Shown: positions 46,690 to 59,929 of the stretch, one piece after another
Layout: each line of letters begins with the position of its first letter
How positions within the stretch are numbered: the stretch's first letter is position 1
From: Epiperipatus broadwayi
Taxonomy: Eukaryota; Onychophora; Udeonychophora; Euonychophora; Peripatidae
Assembly: GCA_028023455.1 (NCBI GenBank)
Contig: JAQFVV010006306.1
Location: 735,001-799,000, forward strand
DNA: 64,000 nucleotides
Direction: 5' to 3'
Notes under the pieces: generated by a model
Databases searched by the model: none
What the model was told of the DNA's origin: nothing
Seen by the model: the letters and a program-made list of their open reading frames with translations, nothing else
Program-made: the position numbers and the translations under genes

Positions 46690-46870
46690 GAGAGCGTACC
46701 AACAGCTCAAACAAGCTCTTAATTGATAAGTGCGATAAGAGAAAATAGGAATGTTCCAGATAGAGATTTTTAAATATTTTCTCTTACCGCACTTATCAAC
46801 GGTCTCTATATTACATATTCGTAAATACAAGCTTATAAAAGCAATGTCACACTATATATGACTTGCTTTA
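46690..46870. repeat. Inverted repeat related to F2 ends
   Basis: Arms ttgataagtgcgataagaga and tctcttaccgcacttatcaa flank a short spacer. Beyond the right arm, cgtaaatacaagcttat and atgtcaca resemble the F2 unit end (cgtaatacaagcttgt, atgtgaca). Confidence 0.65.
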
Positions 46871-46874
46871 TTGA

Positions 46875-47780
46875 TTATTATTGAAATTGAGTTTTTTGCA
46901 AAATAATATTTCTTTTGATATTGATATTTAAATTGTTATTTATTCAATAAAAGTCCTTACCGAATTTATTTTATTTTTGCTTTCTGTTGAGCTTAACACT
47001 TTCAGATAGTAATACCAATTTAAGAATGAGATCTCTGGCCATATTGAAAATATCCTCGTAATTTCATGTCTAAATGTATATATTTATCAACTTAAAGAAT
47101 TTTTCCAGAAGTTATACTTTATAATTAAGGAAGTCCGAGATGGCTGAAATATGTAAATACTTTTCTTCTTTGGTGATTTCTTCTTGTAATTCGTAGTCGA
47201 TTTGTGAATTTATTTATTTATTTAATTGTCCGTTGTTGTTTCTGCATTTGCAAATATAATCCAGCATTGGCTGTTATACTTAGGTATTATTCAGTATTAT
47301 TAGGGCATTATTATAGTTGCATGAAGAAAGCTATATTTCTAGAAAGATGAAGTTGCATACCAACTATATATTTTTTACAAAGGCATACAATCCTCACTTT
47401 TTTCTTTGTCCGGCAATCATCCAAATATCATGATAACTATTGAATTACATTTCTGCAATTTTTATTATTATTGATTCTTAATATTTTTTTTTTGTAAATA
47501 ATTAATTTTATTCCAAAAATATTTTTTTAAAAGTAATCAAAGACATAACTTTTTGATTTCTTACAAATTATTATTACTTTTCTTCAAAAAACTTGATAAT
47601 ATATTAAGATTTACTCTAAAAATAAATACATAAATAAACTTTTTACAAAGTTTTAAAATGTATAATAAAGTTTTGATATTTATTTTTTAAGGTATACATT
47701 ATATAAAGTCTTAATATTAGGATTATAGATGTTTATGTATGTTCTTCATCCTATTTGTAAATCACATTTGATAAATGTAT
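46875..47780. other. KAT5 intron, AT-rich, no gene
   Basis: No feature recognised. Confidence 0.5.
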
Positions 47781-47796
47781 TACTATATTCTTCGTT

Positions 47797-48109
47797 TAAC
47801 CACTAAGCAACACATGATCACCATTTCTTATACTTGCTCATAACTGTTATTAAAGCAGGCAAAACTCTCCATACAGTAGTGCCACCCAGTGCAAGCCAGA
47901 GTAATCAACGATTGCTTAGATCCTAAGATCTAGGTATAGTGCTCTCAGATCCAAGGCTGCTCACTGATGAAAGCCACAAGCTAGAAACTGGTCTGGGGAT
48001 ATTGGATGATTGGCACTAGATAGGGATTTTATGCACAAGCCTTCTGCCATCCATTGATTACTCTGGCTTGCACTGAGTGGCACTACTGTGTGGAGAGTTT
48101 TGCCTATTT
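47797..48109. mobile_element. Foldback family F1, copy 10, in KAT5 intron (13-bp TSD)
   Basis: The fixed end (taaccactaagcaacacatg) is on the left. The repeat TATATTCTT(C/T)GTT lies at 47784-47796 and 48110-48122, with one mismatch. The left arm is shortened while the right arm is complete and holds the ribozyme-like motif. Confidence 0.85.
47950..48006 (+). ncRNA. Hammerhead-like motif in sense orientation in KAT5 intron (F1 copy 10)
   Basis: TCCAA, loop, TGCTCA, CTGATGA, hairpin AGC-CACAA-GCT between A residues, GAAAC, TG, GTC, TGGGGA, TA, TTGGA. Stem II pairs fully, the core and GUC are complete, and stem I has one mismatch. Confidence 0.5.
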
Positions 48110-48124
48110 TATATTCTTTGTTAT

Positions 48125-49410
<1,286 letters not shown>

Positions 49411-49539
49411 TAGTTATATCTTAAATAGCTGATATTTTGCAATTCAATATATAGTGATGGTTTACTATGCTGGAAAGATTATAAACTTATAATTTTAAAA
49501 TTTTACAGCTTAGCACTGCTTTCAACCATGTCGGTCATA

Positions 49540-49935
49540 TTCACAGAATTAATATGGACATATAGTGGAATTTATAAGTTTAAATGCATCATTTGCATGA
49601 TAATGCAATGCATTTCTTATTTATCATGTGGATGTTATTTACAATGTTCAGCACAAACAACTTTGATATTAATTGGATTGAAATTGTGGCTCGGGTCGAT
49701 CTCATGTTCTAAACGTATTAGCTGTCCATATTTTTAGAACATGAGCTCGACTCGAGCTACAATTTCAATCCAATCAATATTAAAGTTGTTCATGCTGAAT
49801 GCAATGATTGAAAAAGAAAATATAAAGAAGTGTTGCCGTGTGATAAACAAAAAAGACGTGTGCATTGCATAATCTCACAAATCGTACATTTAAACTTACA
49901 AATTCTATCTTCTGTACTCTCATATGACCAACCTG
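49540..49935. repeat. Long inverted repeat 150 bp after KAT5 exon B
   Basis: The left arm, from about ggaatttataagtttaaatg to gatctcatgttctaaa, pairs with the right arm, from tttagaacatgagctcgact through aatattaaagttgttcat to acatttaaacttacaaattc. The inner 80 bp are the most similar (attggattgaaattgt / acaatttcaatccaat). It would form a long hairpin in the intron RNA. Confidence 0.85.
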
Positions 49936-50024
49936 GTTAAAACAGTGCTAAACTGTAAAGTTTATAATGTTTATATATATGTGAAATGATAATTATGTAT
50001 TTGTATTATTCAAATCTTGTAGCT

Positions 50025-50058
50025 CTGATGAAGACTGCTGGACAGTCGAAACTGTAAG
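50025..50058 (+). ncRNA. Hammerhead-like motif, family P, sense in KAT5 intron
   Basis: CTGATGA, A, GACTG, CTGGA, CAGTC, GAAAC, T, GTA. The core boxes and a perfect 5-bp stem II are present. An extra A between the CUGAUGA box and stem II and the absence of a clear stem I argue against activity as it stands. Related copies are at 14453 (+) and 61864 (-). Confidence 0.35.
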
Positions 50059-50099
50059 AAAATAAAGAAGTTTTTAAGAAAATTACTTGCATTAAAGTA

Positions 50100-50685
50100 T
50101 ATATGAATGAAGTATTATAAGTTTCCAGTATAGTGAACCATCACTATATATTGAATTACAAATGAATAAGGAAAGAATAAAACTAATTGAGATAACAGAT
50201 ATTTATTAGTTATTCAATTTTCTTTAAAATAATTGTATAAAATTTTATTTAAAATTGTTGGACTTTTAATTACTATTACCATACATCCTTTATTTAAAAT
50301 AACATTTCTTTATTTTGTTACTCTGCCTTTAATATTTTTTTTTTTTTGTAAATGGCTATTTTGTCCTTTATTTTATGAATAATATATGGACTGATGGAAA
50401 ACAATTACAAATCAAAACATTGAGAGCATGCATTTATAGTAAATGTAACTTTGGTATGAATTGCATAATTTATGGTTTTTTAAAACGGAAATCTGATTTA
50501 TTAACAAAACTTTATTCATGCAAAAAAATAACAAAATTATTTTTTTTTAAAGTAATAATACGATTGTTTAAAACACTGTGTATATGCTTTTATTTTATTA
50601 TAAATTTTTGCTTTTTAGTTTTAATAAACAAATAAATGAACAAATTTCTGATTGGTTCTTTACTTTTTCTGGAAAAAATATGATC
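50100..50685. other. KAT5 intron, AT-rich, no gene
   Basis: The open frame at 50375-50635 is low in complexity and unrecognised. Confidence 0.5.
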
Positions 50686-50689
50686 ACCA

Positions 50690-51035
50690 TATTTATACCG
50701 GAAGGTTTGTGATGTGATAATTATGAAGGACCATTTTCATCATCTATCATTAAATGTCGAATAGCTAGAAAATTTTAAACTTTTAAAATATAAACAATTT
50801 GTTAGTAATAACTCACAAGTAGACAACACAGGGTAGTAATGACACAACGTTTCGAGTAGTATTCTCCACTCTTCTTCAGATGTTGCTATTTGTGTGTTAT
50901 TATTAACAAGTTGTTTGTCTTTGAAAAGTTTAAATAAAGTTTAAAATTTTCTAGACATTTGACATTTAATGGGAGATGATGGAAACAGTCCACCGTATTA
51001 CCACATCTAATATATGATCATCACAAACCTTCAGG
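50690..51035. repeat. Inverted repeat of the 'ACGTTTCGAGTAG' family, short form
   Basis: Outer arms (tgatcaccatatttataccg / gtattaccacatctaatatatgatcatcac) and inner arms (gaaaattttaaactttt / aaagtttaaaattttc) flank a core. Read on the minus strand, the core gives CTGAAGAAGAGTGGAGAATA and then ACTCGAAACGTTGTG. The same outer sequence bounds the larger element at 53808-54640. Confidence 0.75.
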
Positions 51036-51115
51036 AAAATACTATACTTATAGTTTATTTTTATTTATTAAGTTTTTTAATATTATCAGAATCAACTAAC
51101 TATAAACAGCTTTAA

Positions 51116-51990
<875 letters not shown>

Positions 51991-52019
51991 AATAAAGTAA
52001 TTTTTTATAATATTGCAAA

Positions 52020-53140
52020 AATTTTAAAATAGTTGTTTTGTTTTTTTTTTAGTTTGGTAATTTTTTTTTTTTAATAATTCTAATAAAATGATTAAAAGAT
52101 ATAGGTAGAATGATGTTAGATTGAAGATTGCATATATGAGGAAAAAAATTATCTTAGATTGATAAATGTCACCATGCGCACTTAATAATTTGTATGATGA
52201 GATTGAAATTAATTTCAAATGGGAAAAAATTAAATTTATTAACAAGATTCTGGGAAGAAATTTTTCTTTTAACTGATTATGTTAGAGAAGACTGAATTTT
52301 TTAAAACATGTCTGCATAATCCAGATGGCAAGCAAGATAAAAGCAAAGTGAAACGAGGCTAGAATGAGAGATAAAAGCATACGGATTGAATATAGCTGAT
52401 GGGTTTGAATAAGATAATAAAGAGAGAAATAAGCATATATAAACATTTTGACAAGGTCGGCAGAATCAACAACTAGGTGTGTAAGAGCAAAACCATATTT
52501 TATAACAAAGAGCAAATTCTACAGTAATAAATCAATGGAAGGCATGATGAAAGTTTACTAATTTTACATTAAAAATGCAGAAATAGTAGGAATATTTCCT
52601 GATTGTCTTATATTGTACTTGGTAATAGCAACACCTATGCATATCTCAGCTGTAATTCAGATCTTCCAAGTGTAGATATTATACCATAAGCTTTAAAAGT
52701 AGATTCTATGTTTCATCTGATTCATTATTAACTGCTATTGTCTAACATCTGAAATTAATAAAAATTGATCTCATAGTGACAGAAACTCATTTGTCATATC
52801 TCCAAAAAGAATTTTATTTGATAAAGTGTGAAAATTAGTGAGGATTAGTTTGCCCCAAAATTTGATTAAATGATAAATGTAATGAATAGTGACTGCATCT
52901 GCAAAATAAAAAATTAACGGATGCTATGTAAGCTCTTTGGGAAATAATCAAGGAAGTGTTAATATTGCTTCCTTTCACCTTTATTATTTATAACAATTGT
53001 GTAAAATATTGGAGCTTTGCTAAAACTTACATCTGCTCATTAACCATTTTGATTATGTGATAATGGATATTAATGATCTAGTTACTGAAACATGGCAAAT
53101 CGATCTCAAACACTGAACAGACAAAAATTACGAAGCTTCA
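52020..53140. other. KAT5 intron, AT-rich, no gene
   Basis: No recognised repeat or coding region. Minus-strand open frames at 52024-52515 are Leu/Ile/Phe-rich without motifs. Confidence 0.5.
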
Positions 53141-53144
53141 CAAC

Positions 53145-53420
53145 AATGCCGATCATCATCAATAGTATTCTGTCCCATGAATAGATACAGAGAATAGTCA
53201 CATCACAAATTCATCCATTTTTCCACTCCATTCTTTTCATTGCCCAATTCTTCAATTCCACTTTAACTCTTTTCATCTCTTACATCATCCAATAATTTCA
53301 ATCTTTTTTGTCCTTTCTTCTTGCTTCCATTCACCATTCCCACCAGAACATCTTTTATTAAACTATACTTTCTTTTTAATATGTATCCAATCCAGTTTCT
53401 CTTTCTATGTCAAAAACTAA
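53145..53420 (-). pseudogene. LINE-C 3'-terminal fragment, copy 1
   Basis: On the minus strand the sequence matches the C-terminal coding end and 3' end of the LINE at 62590-63050 (+), with shared text such as atggataaatttgtga-type, aagaaggaaagaaaaga-type and gtgactattctct. It has many stops. The shared 3' end identifies it as a second copy of that family. Confidence 0.6.
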
Positions 53421-53424
53421 TAAT

Positions 53425-53800
53425 AACAAAGATAATTTTTGCTATCTAGAAAGGTTTATTTCTCGAAATGGAGGTATAGAAGAATATATTGAAAGGAGAA
53501 TACATATCGCTAGAAATATATATCCAAAATAGAATTATAAAGAATTGAAAATTAAATCTGACTTACAGATCTTTGAAATGTATGTGAATTTTATCTTTCT
53601 ACATGGATATAAAATTTAGACAATATGTCAGCAGTAGCTATACATATTTGTCAAAGATGCCTTTATGGTATTTTTTGATGTATTTCCATTGAGAATGATA
53701 TGAAACAAAAAATAATGGAACTAGAAATTAAATATTAAAGATGATAGTTGATGCATCTCTTACTATTAAGAAGACAAATATTGCCAAGTTGACTCTATAT
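53425..53800. other. KAT5 intron, no feature recognised
   Basis: AT-rich, possibly degraded LINE-related sequence, but nothing can be shown. Confidence 0.4.
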
Positions 53801-53807
53801 TAGATGT

Positions 53808-54640
53808 AATATGTTGGACTACTTCCATCATCTATGAATGAATATTGAATGTATAGAAAATTTTAAACTTTATTTAAATTTTCCAAATACAAACAACTTG
53901 TTAGTAATAACACGCAAATAGACAACACAGGTTAGTAATTACACAATGTTTCGAGTAGTATTATTCTCCACTCTTCTTCAGGTCTTGCTGGCCTGTTATG
54001 CTCAGTGACAGTATTCGCATAGAAGTCGAACTCGCACCTTTGGATTCTTGAATATCAAATTAAGGCAAATGCTCTAATCAATTTAGAAAGCTGTTGGCCT
54101 GATATGTGCAGTGACAGTATTCACATTGAAGTCGAACTTGCACCTTTAGCTTCTTGAATATCAAATTTAAGGTAAATGCTCTAACCAAATTGTTAAAGCA
54201 CTTGCCTTAAATTCGATATTCAAGATCTAAAGGTGCGAGTTCGACTTCTATGCGAATACTGATGTGCACAGTGACAGTATTCGCATAGAAGTTGAACTCG
54301 CACCTGTAGATTCTTGAATATCGAATTTAAGGCAGAGCATTTGTCTTATATTTGATATTCAAGAATCGAAAGATGTGAGTTCGACTTCTATGCGAATACT
54401 GTCACTGTGCATATCAGGTCAGCAACACCTGAAGGAGAGTGGAGAATGATACTACTCAAAACGTTGTGTAATTACTAACCTGCGTTGTCTAATTGTGTGT
54501 TATTACTAACAAGTTGTTTGTATTTGAAAAATTTAAATAAGGTTTAAAATTTTCTATACATTCAACATTTATTGATAGATGTTGGAAATAGTCCAACATA
54601 TCACATCTAATAATATATCATCATTACAAGCCCTTCAGGC
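53808..54640. repeat. Large inverted repeat containing five tRNA-like modules
   Basis: Outer arms at about 53808-54000 and 54420-54610 are inverted copies (tagtaattacacaatgtttcgag / caaaacgttgtgtaattact, each shown in part). They belong to the same family as 50690-51035. The interior holds alternating copies of a tRNA-like module, annotated separately. Confidence 0.8.
54009..54412. repeat. Cluster of five tRNA-like modules in alternating orientation
   Basis: Five units of about 65-85 bp lie on -, -, +, -, + strands (approximately 54009-54088, 54111-54197, 54197-54260, 54271-54340, 54336-54412). Each reads like half or more of a tRNA: ttggttagagcattt (D-arm/box A), gccttaaattcgatattcaa (anticodon region), and gtgcgagttcgacttc (box B/T-arm). 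The extra length between the boxes suggests a tRNA with a variable arm, but the isotype is not assigned. They are probably SINE heads rather than working tRNA genes, since acceptor stems do not pair. Confidence 0.6.
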
Positions 54641-54768
54641 AAATTATTGTAATATATATCATAAAAAAGCTAAAGCAGTTACCTTTATGTAGATATTAAT
54701 GCTATTGTTGTGTATATGTCGGGATTATTATATGTTATTATTTATCGGTAAAGCTAATTTCTAATTGA

Positions 54769-55005
<237 letters not shown>

Positions 55006-55008
55006 GTT

Positions 55009-55440
55009 AAATTATTGTACACGTATAAAATGTGACAACCACAGTATACAAAAGTTCAAAAATATTAAATGCTAATACTACTTTGCCAAACTGTTTTGCT
55101 ACCAAATACTGAAATCATGGTGACATATTGGAACTGAATGAATAGAAAAATTCAAAAATATTAAGGACTGATATTACTTTGCCAAGCGCTTTCGGACCAA
55201 GTACTGGAATCATGGTGATGTATTGGAACTGAATGAGTAGAAAAATTCATAAATATTAAACACTAATACTACTTTGCCAAGCGCTTTTGGTACCGAGTAC
55301 CGGAATCATAGTGACGTGACTTCATCATGATTCCGGTATTCGGTATCGAAAGCGCTTGGCAAAGTAGTATTAGTGTTTAATATTTTTGAATTTTCCTACT
55401 CATGTTGTTACATTTTATATGTGTGCAATAATTTACATTT
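55009..55440. repeat. Composite repeat: three direct units and one inverted unit
   Basis: Units of about 93 bp containing actttgccaagcgcttt, a GTAC-rich pair (ggtaccgagtaccgg) and aatcatggtga start near 55068, 55160 and 55250. The fourth, 55322-55400, is the reverse complement of the third. The ends taaattattgtacacgtata and ttgtgtgcaataattta-like text are also inverted copies. Fragments of the same family lie at 16900 and 60650. Confidence 0.8.
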
Positions 55441-55444
55441 TTTT

Positions 55445-56450
55445 GACAGAGTTATTGTGTTATTTATTTGTATGTTAAAGGAATTCTTTCATATATAAAT
55501 CATTTATTTAGTTTTTATGGAATTAATTCATTGGTTTTTTAATATAGAAAATTTATCTTTTTCTTTGTCGTTTTCTTCAACTATAACTTTTCATTTAAAT
55601 TATAAAAGACTTGAACACAGACTTTCAAGCTCCCTTCACTTATCCACTTTATTTTGTACAATACACATGACCACACAGATATGTAAAAGATAAATGATCT
55701 CCAATATTCGTATTTCATGCTGAATCAGCACTTGTCAGTTGGTCCAGATCATCATCTCCCATACATATATATATATAAGCAGTGCTCGGTTTATATTAAG
55801 ATAGCAAATCTTCAAACTTTAATGGACAGACTTCAATCTACTCTACCCTCCAACTCTTCAACCATCCATACCATTGAAAATCTGTTAATGGAATGCCCAA
55901 ATCCCTTATTTATGCCAATATTATTGTTGTTCCCATGTTGACGTTTAAGTCATTCTGATCCCTCATGCATAGGACCTTATCCATTTAAATACAGAGAAAG
56001 ATGGATGGGCACAATACAGGCTTATTTTTGACATTTATTTTAGAACAACACTGGATAGCCTTCGTTTGTAAGGTTGAATAATCAGGGTTTACTGGATGGT
56101 AATACTATATCCATATTTTCAGATTTGTTTTTGGTGTTTGACTTTTTTAATGAGTAGTGTTGCTCAAACTAATCATCCGAATCTCAAAAATTATCCTAAT
56201 CTTTTGAACTTAAGCTAATTTGCTTGTTCTGTTATATGGGTCTGATACTAATCCAGCAACTATTTATTTTAATGACTCCAATTTTGAACTAATGTTAGGC
56301 ACCTTTAACTCTTTGGTTAAATAGTATAAACATACAAAAACACATGATATGGCATCTCTACTTATTTTCGATATCTACTTTAGAAAAACCATTTGCTCTA
56401 CACTTTACTCCAGAGCTATCTTTTATTAACTTGAATAATTATTAGCCTCT
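55445..56450. other. KAT5 intron, AT-rich, no gene
   Basis: The open frame at 55717-55941 has no known motif. A TA run is at 55767-55778. Confidence 0.5.
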
Positions 56451-56453
56451 AAG

Positions 56454-56829
56454 TCAATAGTCCCTAACCCGTTTTTACTATGGAGTGCATTCATGAATTT
56501 ATATCGTATAAAAATATTTGGTATTTTGCTGAGGTTTTCACTATTATGAACAATTTTACAACTACACAAACGAAATATATTTTGTGTGACAAAAATTGAT
56601 CAAATTTATTTGTTTTATGCATTTTATAGGTTGTTTTTTTTGAATAGTATTGAAATATGTTAAAAATAATTTATAATATTACAAGCATATGATAAAATAA
56701 ATAGATCTTTTGGTTTTATCGTTTTATTAAAATCAAAATTATTAAAAATTTTTGCTTGTGTCAAGCATGATGGACACTCACAAAATTGGGTCAATGGGTG
56801 TTGTGGTGGTGTGGTACCCTGTAGGGTTG
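56454..56829. mobile_element. Possible decayed hAT-type element
   Basis: The ends caatagtccctaaccc and gggttggagaccactactg (inward: CAGTAGTGGTCTCCAACCC) resemble hAT terminal repeats. I found no matching 8-bp duplication, so this is tentative. Confidence 0.35.
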
Positions 56830-56849
56830 GAGACCACTACTGTAGGTGG

Positions 56850-57250
56850 TAGTGTTATATCCATATCTCTAGAGAAATTGATAACTATTGACTTTTTTCG
56901 ATGAGAGTTTTGTATATGCACCCATGATAGATTATTAATCGTCTATTTGGTTCTGCTCATATTTGCAAATGTACTTTTAATTGCAGAATGTAAATTTTTA
57001 TTTTTAAATATTTAAAGATCTCACTATTTACAGATTGGTTGTATTAATTAATTATAATTTATGTCAATATTTGCAAATATCACTATGTATCGGAATGAAT
57101 GAAAAATCTTAGACCAAAAATAGTCGGTCAGTTGCAAAATCAATTTCTTGAATGTCTAACCATCTTGCATCTTTTTTTTGATTGATAAAATGAAAAAAAA
57201 AACTGTTTCAGATATTTCTGTATAAAGTAGTACAATTAATTTCAATCGTT
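56850..57250. other. KAT5 intron, no feature recognised
   Basis: AT-rich non-coding sequence. Confidence 0.5.
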
Positions 57251-57266
57251 AATCAAGATTCTAAAA

Positions 57267-57373
57267 ATTTTTTTTTTTTCATGTGTCATAGCATCGGCCG
57301 GGAAGCGAACCCACTAACCCAGGACAAAGCTTGTAAGGCAGCTATGTTGATCTCTCGACCACCGATGCTTGAC
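57267..57373 (-). mobile_element. tRNA-derived SINE, copy 2, complete with 11-bp TSD
   Basis: The exact repeat AGATTCTAAAA at 57256-57266 and 57374-57384 bounds a 107-bp element on the minus strand. The head forms a full acceptor stem (GCATCGG/CCGATGC, 7 bp), with tggtcgagagatca (box A region), gccttacaagc (anticodon arm, loop possibly CTTACAA) and gggttcgcttccc (box B). The tail is tatgacacatg and poly-A. It resembles copy 1 at 43903-44030. Confidence 0.9.
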
Positions 57374-57389
57374 AGATTCTAAAATATAC

Positions 57390-57885
57390 ATCCTTATAAT
57401 TTGGTTTAAACTTATAATGTTCGGATGTCTTTGTTTCATGGAAAACTTAAAAAGATTAACAAACATGACAATAGCAAGATAATAGATTCCAAACCTGAAA
57501 ATGAATCCAAAACATTATAAAGGTAAAGATTTGTAAAAATTAATGTTCAAAATGAATAAAATTGTATTAGAGAATACTCTAATGCAGTTTGAATATTATT
57601 AAAAGACTATATAAAATTACGCAAACGGCAACGCTATAACATCCCTTAACAAATTTTATAATAGAACAGTTACTAATGTTATACACATTTGGCATGACTT
57701 GAAATGTTGATTCTACTTTTAATGAAGGCAATAAAATGGATTCATCTTCTAATAAATTTATTTTACGGAATATAGAAAAGTTGATGAAGTTAAATTTGTA
57801 ATTAATTTTTTTATTATTATTGTCTTTCGTTGAAAATATTATGGAAAATCTGAAAAAATTACAATACATACAGTGAATGGTAAAA
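57390..57885. other. KAT5 intron, AT-rich, no gene
   Basis: No feature recognised. Confidence 0.5.
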
Positions 57886-57892
57886 AACGTAG

Positions 57893-58082
57893 TACTATTT
57901 TGGTAATTTTATAATAGCGTGTTGAAACTGCCTGAGGGCATTATTTCAATGCTAGTGCACAGAAATATGCCATTTAGGCGACCTCCGCTATCGAACGGCC
58001 AAATTATATTTATTTTTGTTTACAAACAAACCACGCCCTCAGGCAGTTTCAACATGCTATTACAAAACTACCACTATTTTTA
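57893..58082. repeat. Inverted repeat, 65-bp arms
   Basis: Arms at about 57893-57957 and 58018-58082 share the pair tgttgaaactgcctgagggc / ccctcaggcagtttcaaca, with a 60-bp spacer that has a slightly higher GC content. The arms are unrelated to F1 and F2. Confidence 0.8.
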
Positions 58083-58084
58083 AA

Positions 58085-59550
58085 GAATCCCTCTATTATT
58101 GGAGGAAAAATAAATCATTCTTTAGTAATTAGTAAAGAAAAATTTGGTAATTTATAGTACCATTGTTAGAAATTCCACCTATTTATTATCTAGCATATTG
58201 TAATTCCTCATTGATTGTTTAACCTTAATTGTAATTTTCAGGGGTAACAGCAAATACGGCTTAAGTGTAATTCATGAGTACCTTATTTTAGGATATTCTG
58301 TAGGAAAGTGAAGTCATTATGGGAATTTGTATTGACAAAGACATGAATCCTTGTTGTATTAAACATGGTCACTATGCTCCACTTGACAATTTGATAAAAA
58401 CAAATACATGAAAACAGAATTTTGATGATAAAGTCACTGACGAAAAAAGTTTTGGCAATGAGCCTAAATAAAAAAGCCAGCAATTATTTTAAGAGAAGAC
58501 TTGTTTGATAGTAATTTTTTTAATAACTCTGATTTTCAGCATACTGTAGTCCTAAAATAATTGATGTAGCCTATAGTAAAAAAAATGTCAGTTTTATGGG
58601 AATCGGTGATACAGTATATTGACAAATAAAATGCAAATTTGGTAATGGTATTCCATTTTTACAGTTATTTAAGAAATCAAATCGATGTCTAAAGAATGAA
58701 CTATCTCATAGATTTTTGAACAAAATAAGGAAAAGAGATCCCAACTAGTAACTTTTTTTTTCATATTAAGAAGAAAATAGAGAAAAGGCTACAATTTTAA
58801 GTAATCTTGGCTGTAAATAAAATCATGTTTGCAACTGCTAATAGAAGCAAGTGACTTTCATTGTAATATAATAAGTTTTATGGAAGACTTCTTTCAAATT
58901 ATATCTTTTTATTTTTATATGATAAAGAAATAACACTAAAAAAGATTATTTTCCACAACATTTCATAATTCTCCTTAGAATTACATATGTTATTAATATT
59001 AACAAAGCATTATATACAGTGACATCTAGATTTTGCTTCTCAATTACGACGTCTCACCATTTTTTTTTTGGAACTATTCTACATAATATATAGCTGTGAA
59101 ATATTACACTATGATCATGCCCCTATAATCAGGTTAAAACTCATGTTTGTTTGTTTTTCTGTTAATTTGTTATATTATATCATATAACAGTTGTTTGTAT
59201 TTAATCAATTTTGTGAAGATAATATTATTTTACATATATAGGAGTACCTTCATGCAGTCAGTATATATGCGTATGTGATTTATTATGCCATATGCATTAC
59301 TGACTATCGTGTACATTTGTGTAAAGAATTTCATACGAGTATTTGAGTCAGTTAGATTAAAAGTTATGATATTTAAATTACATAAAGTAAAATGGAAATG
59401 CACCTATGAAGAGTCATGTGATGTTTATTGGCTTAAAAGGGGAAAAGTTAAATAATTGTAAAAAAAAATCCTGCATTTTATATTGACCTTGCTATCATTA
59501 ATTAGGATTTGTCATTTAATAAAGTTGTGATTGAATTTAAATATTAAAAC
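58085..59550. other. KAT5 intron, AT-rich, no gene
   Basis: No feature recognised. gtcatgtgatgtttattggc at 59415-59434 resembles the fixed tail of F1 and may be a remnant. Confidence 0.5.
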
Positions 59551-59554
59551 AGTA

Positions 59555-59725
59555 ATGTGATGTGATGTGATGTATTGTGGCTTCTCCTTAAACGAAGTCA
59601 AGATTATCTCAGCGATTATACCCAGGTAAACCTGTTAGCCACTTTATTTTCTATTCCCCACTCTAAATTTTCCCATAATCTGCTCTATCCCGTTTCCACA
59701 CCATCATCTTTGTCAACTCTGTAAC
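59555..59725 (-). pseudogene. LINE-B 3'-terminal fragment
   Basis: The minus strand carries gtggctaacaggttt, ggagaagccacaatacatc and an (ATCAC)n-like tail. This matches the 3' end of LINE-B at 26700-26820 (gtggctaacaggttt, ggagtagccacatcac) and shows that LINE-B ends in a short ATCAC-type repeat. Confidence 0.7.
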
Positions 59726-59727
59726 CT

Positions 59728-59920
59728 CTCCGTACAGTAGTGCCACACAGTGCAAGCCTTAGTAATCACTGAATGCAAGAAGGTTTGTGCAGAAAATCCC
59801 TATCTACTGTCTACTCATCCAGTATCTTCAGACTCATCTAGTTTGTGGCTTTCATCAGTGAGCCGATTTGGAACGGAGAATACTGTTCCTAGATCTTAGG
59901 AAATGGGGATCATGTGATAA
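59728..59920. mobile_element. Foldback family F1, copy 11 (degenerate)
   Basis: Left-arm sequence from acctctccgtacagtagtgc to ttcatcagtgagccg, followed by a short tail remnant. The GAAAC box of the ribozyme-like motif is disrupted by an insertion, and no target duplication was found. Confidence 0.65.
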
Positions 59921-59929
59921 ATTTAAATA

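Noticed and set aside
46690-46870. Bacterial-type terminator or CRISPR-like repeat
   Set aside because: The inverted repeat is single, related to F2 ends, and sits in a eukaryotic intron. There are no spaced repeats.
56454-56829. Firm hAT element call
   Set aside because: The ends resemble hAT termini, but no 8-bp duplication matches, so it is listed only as tentative.
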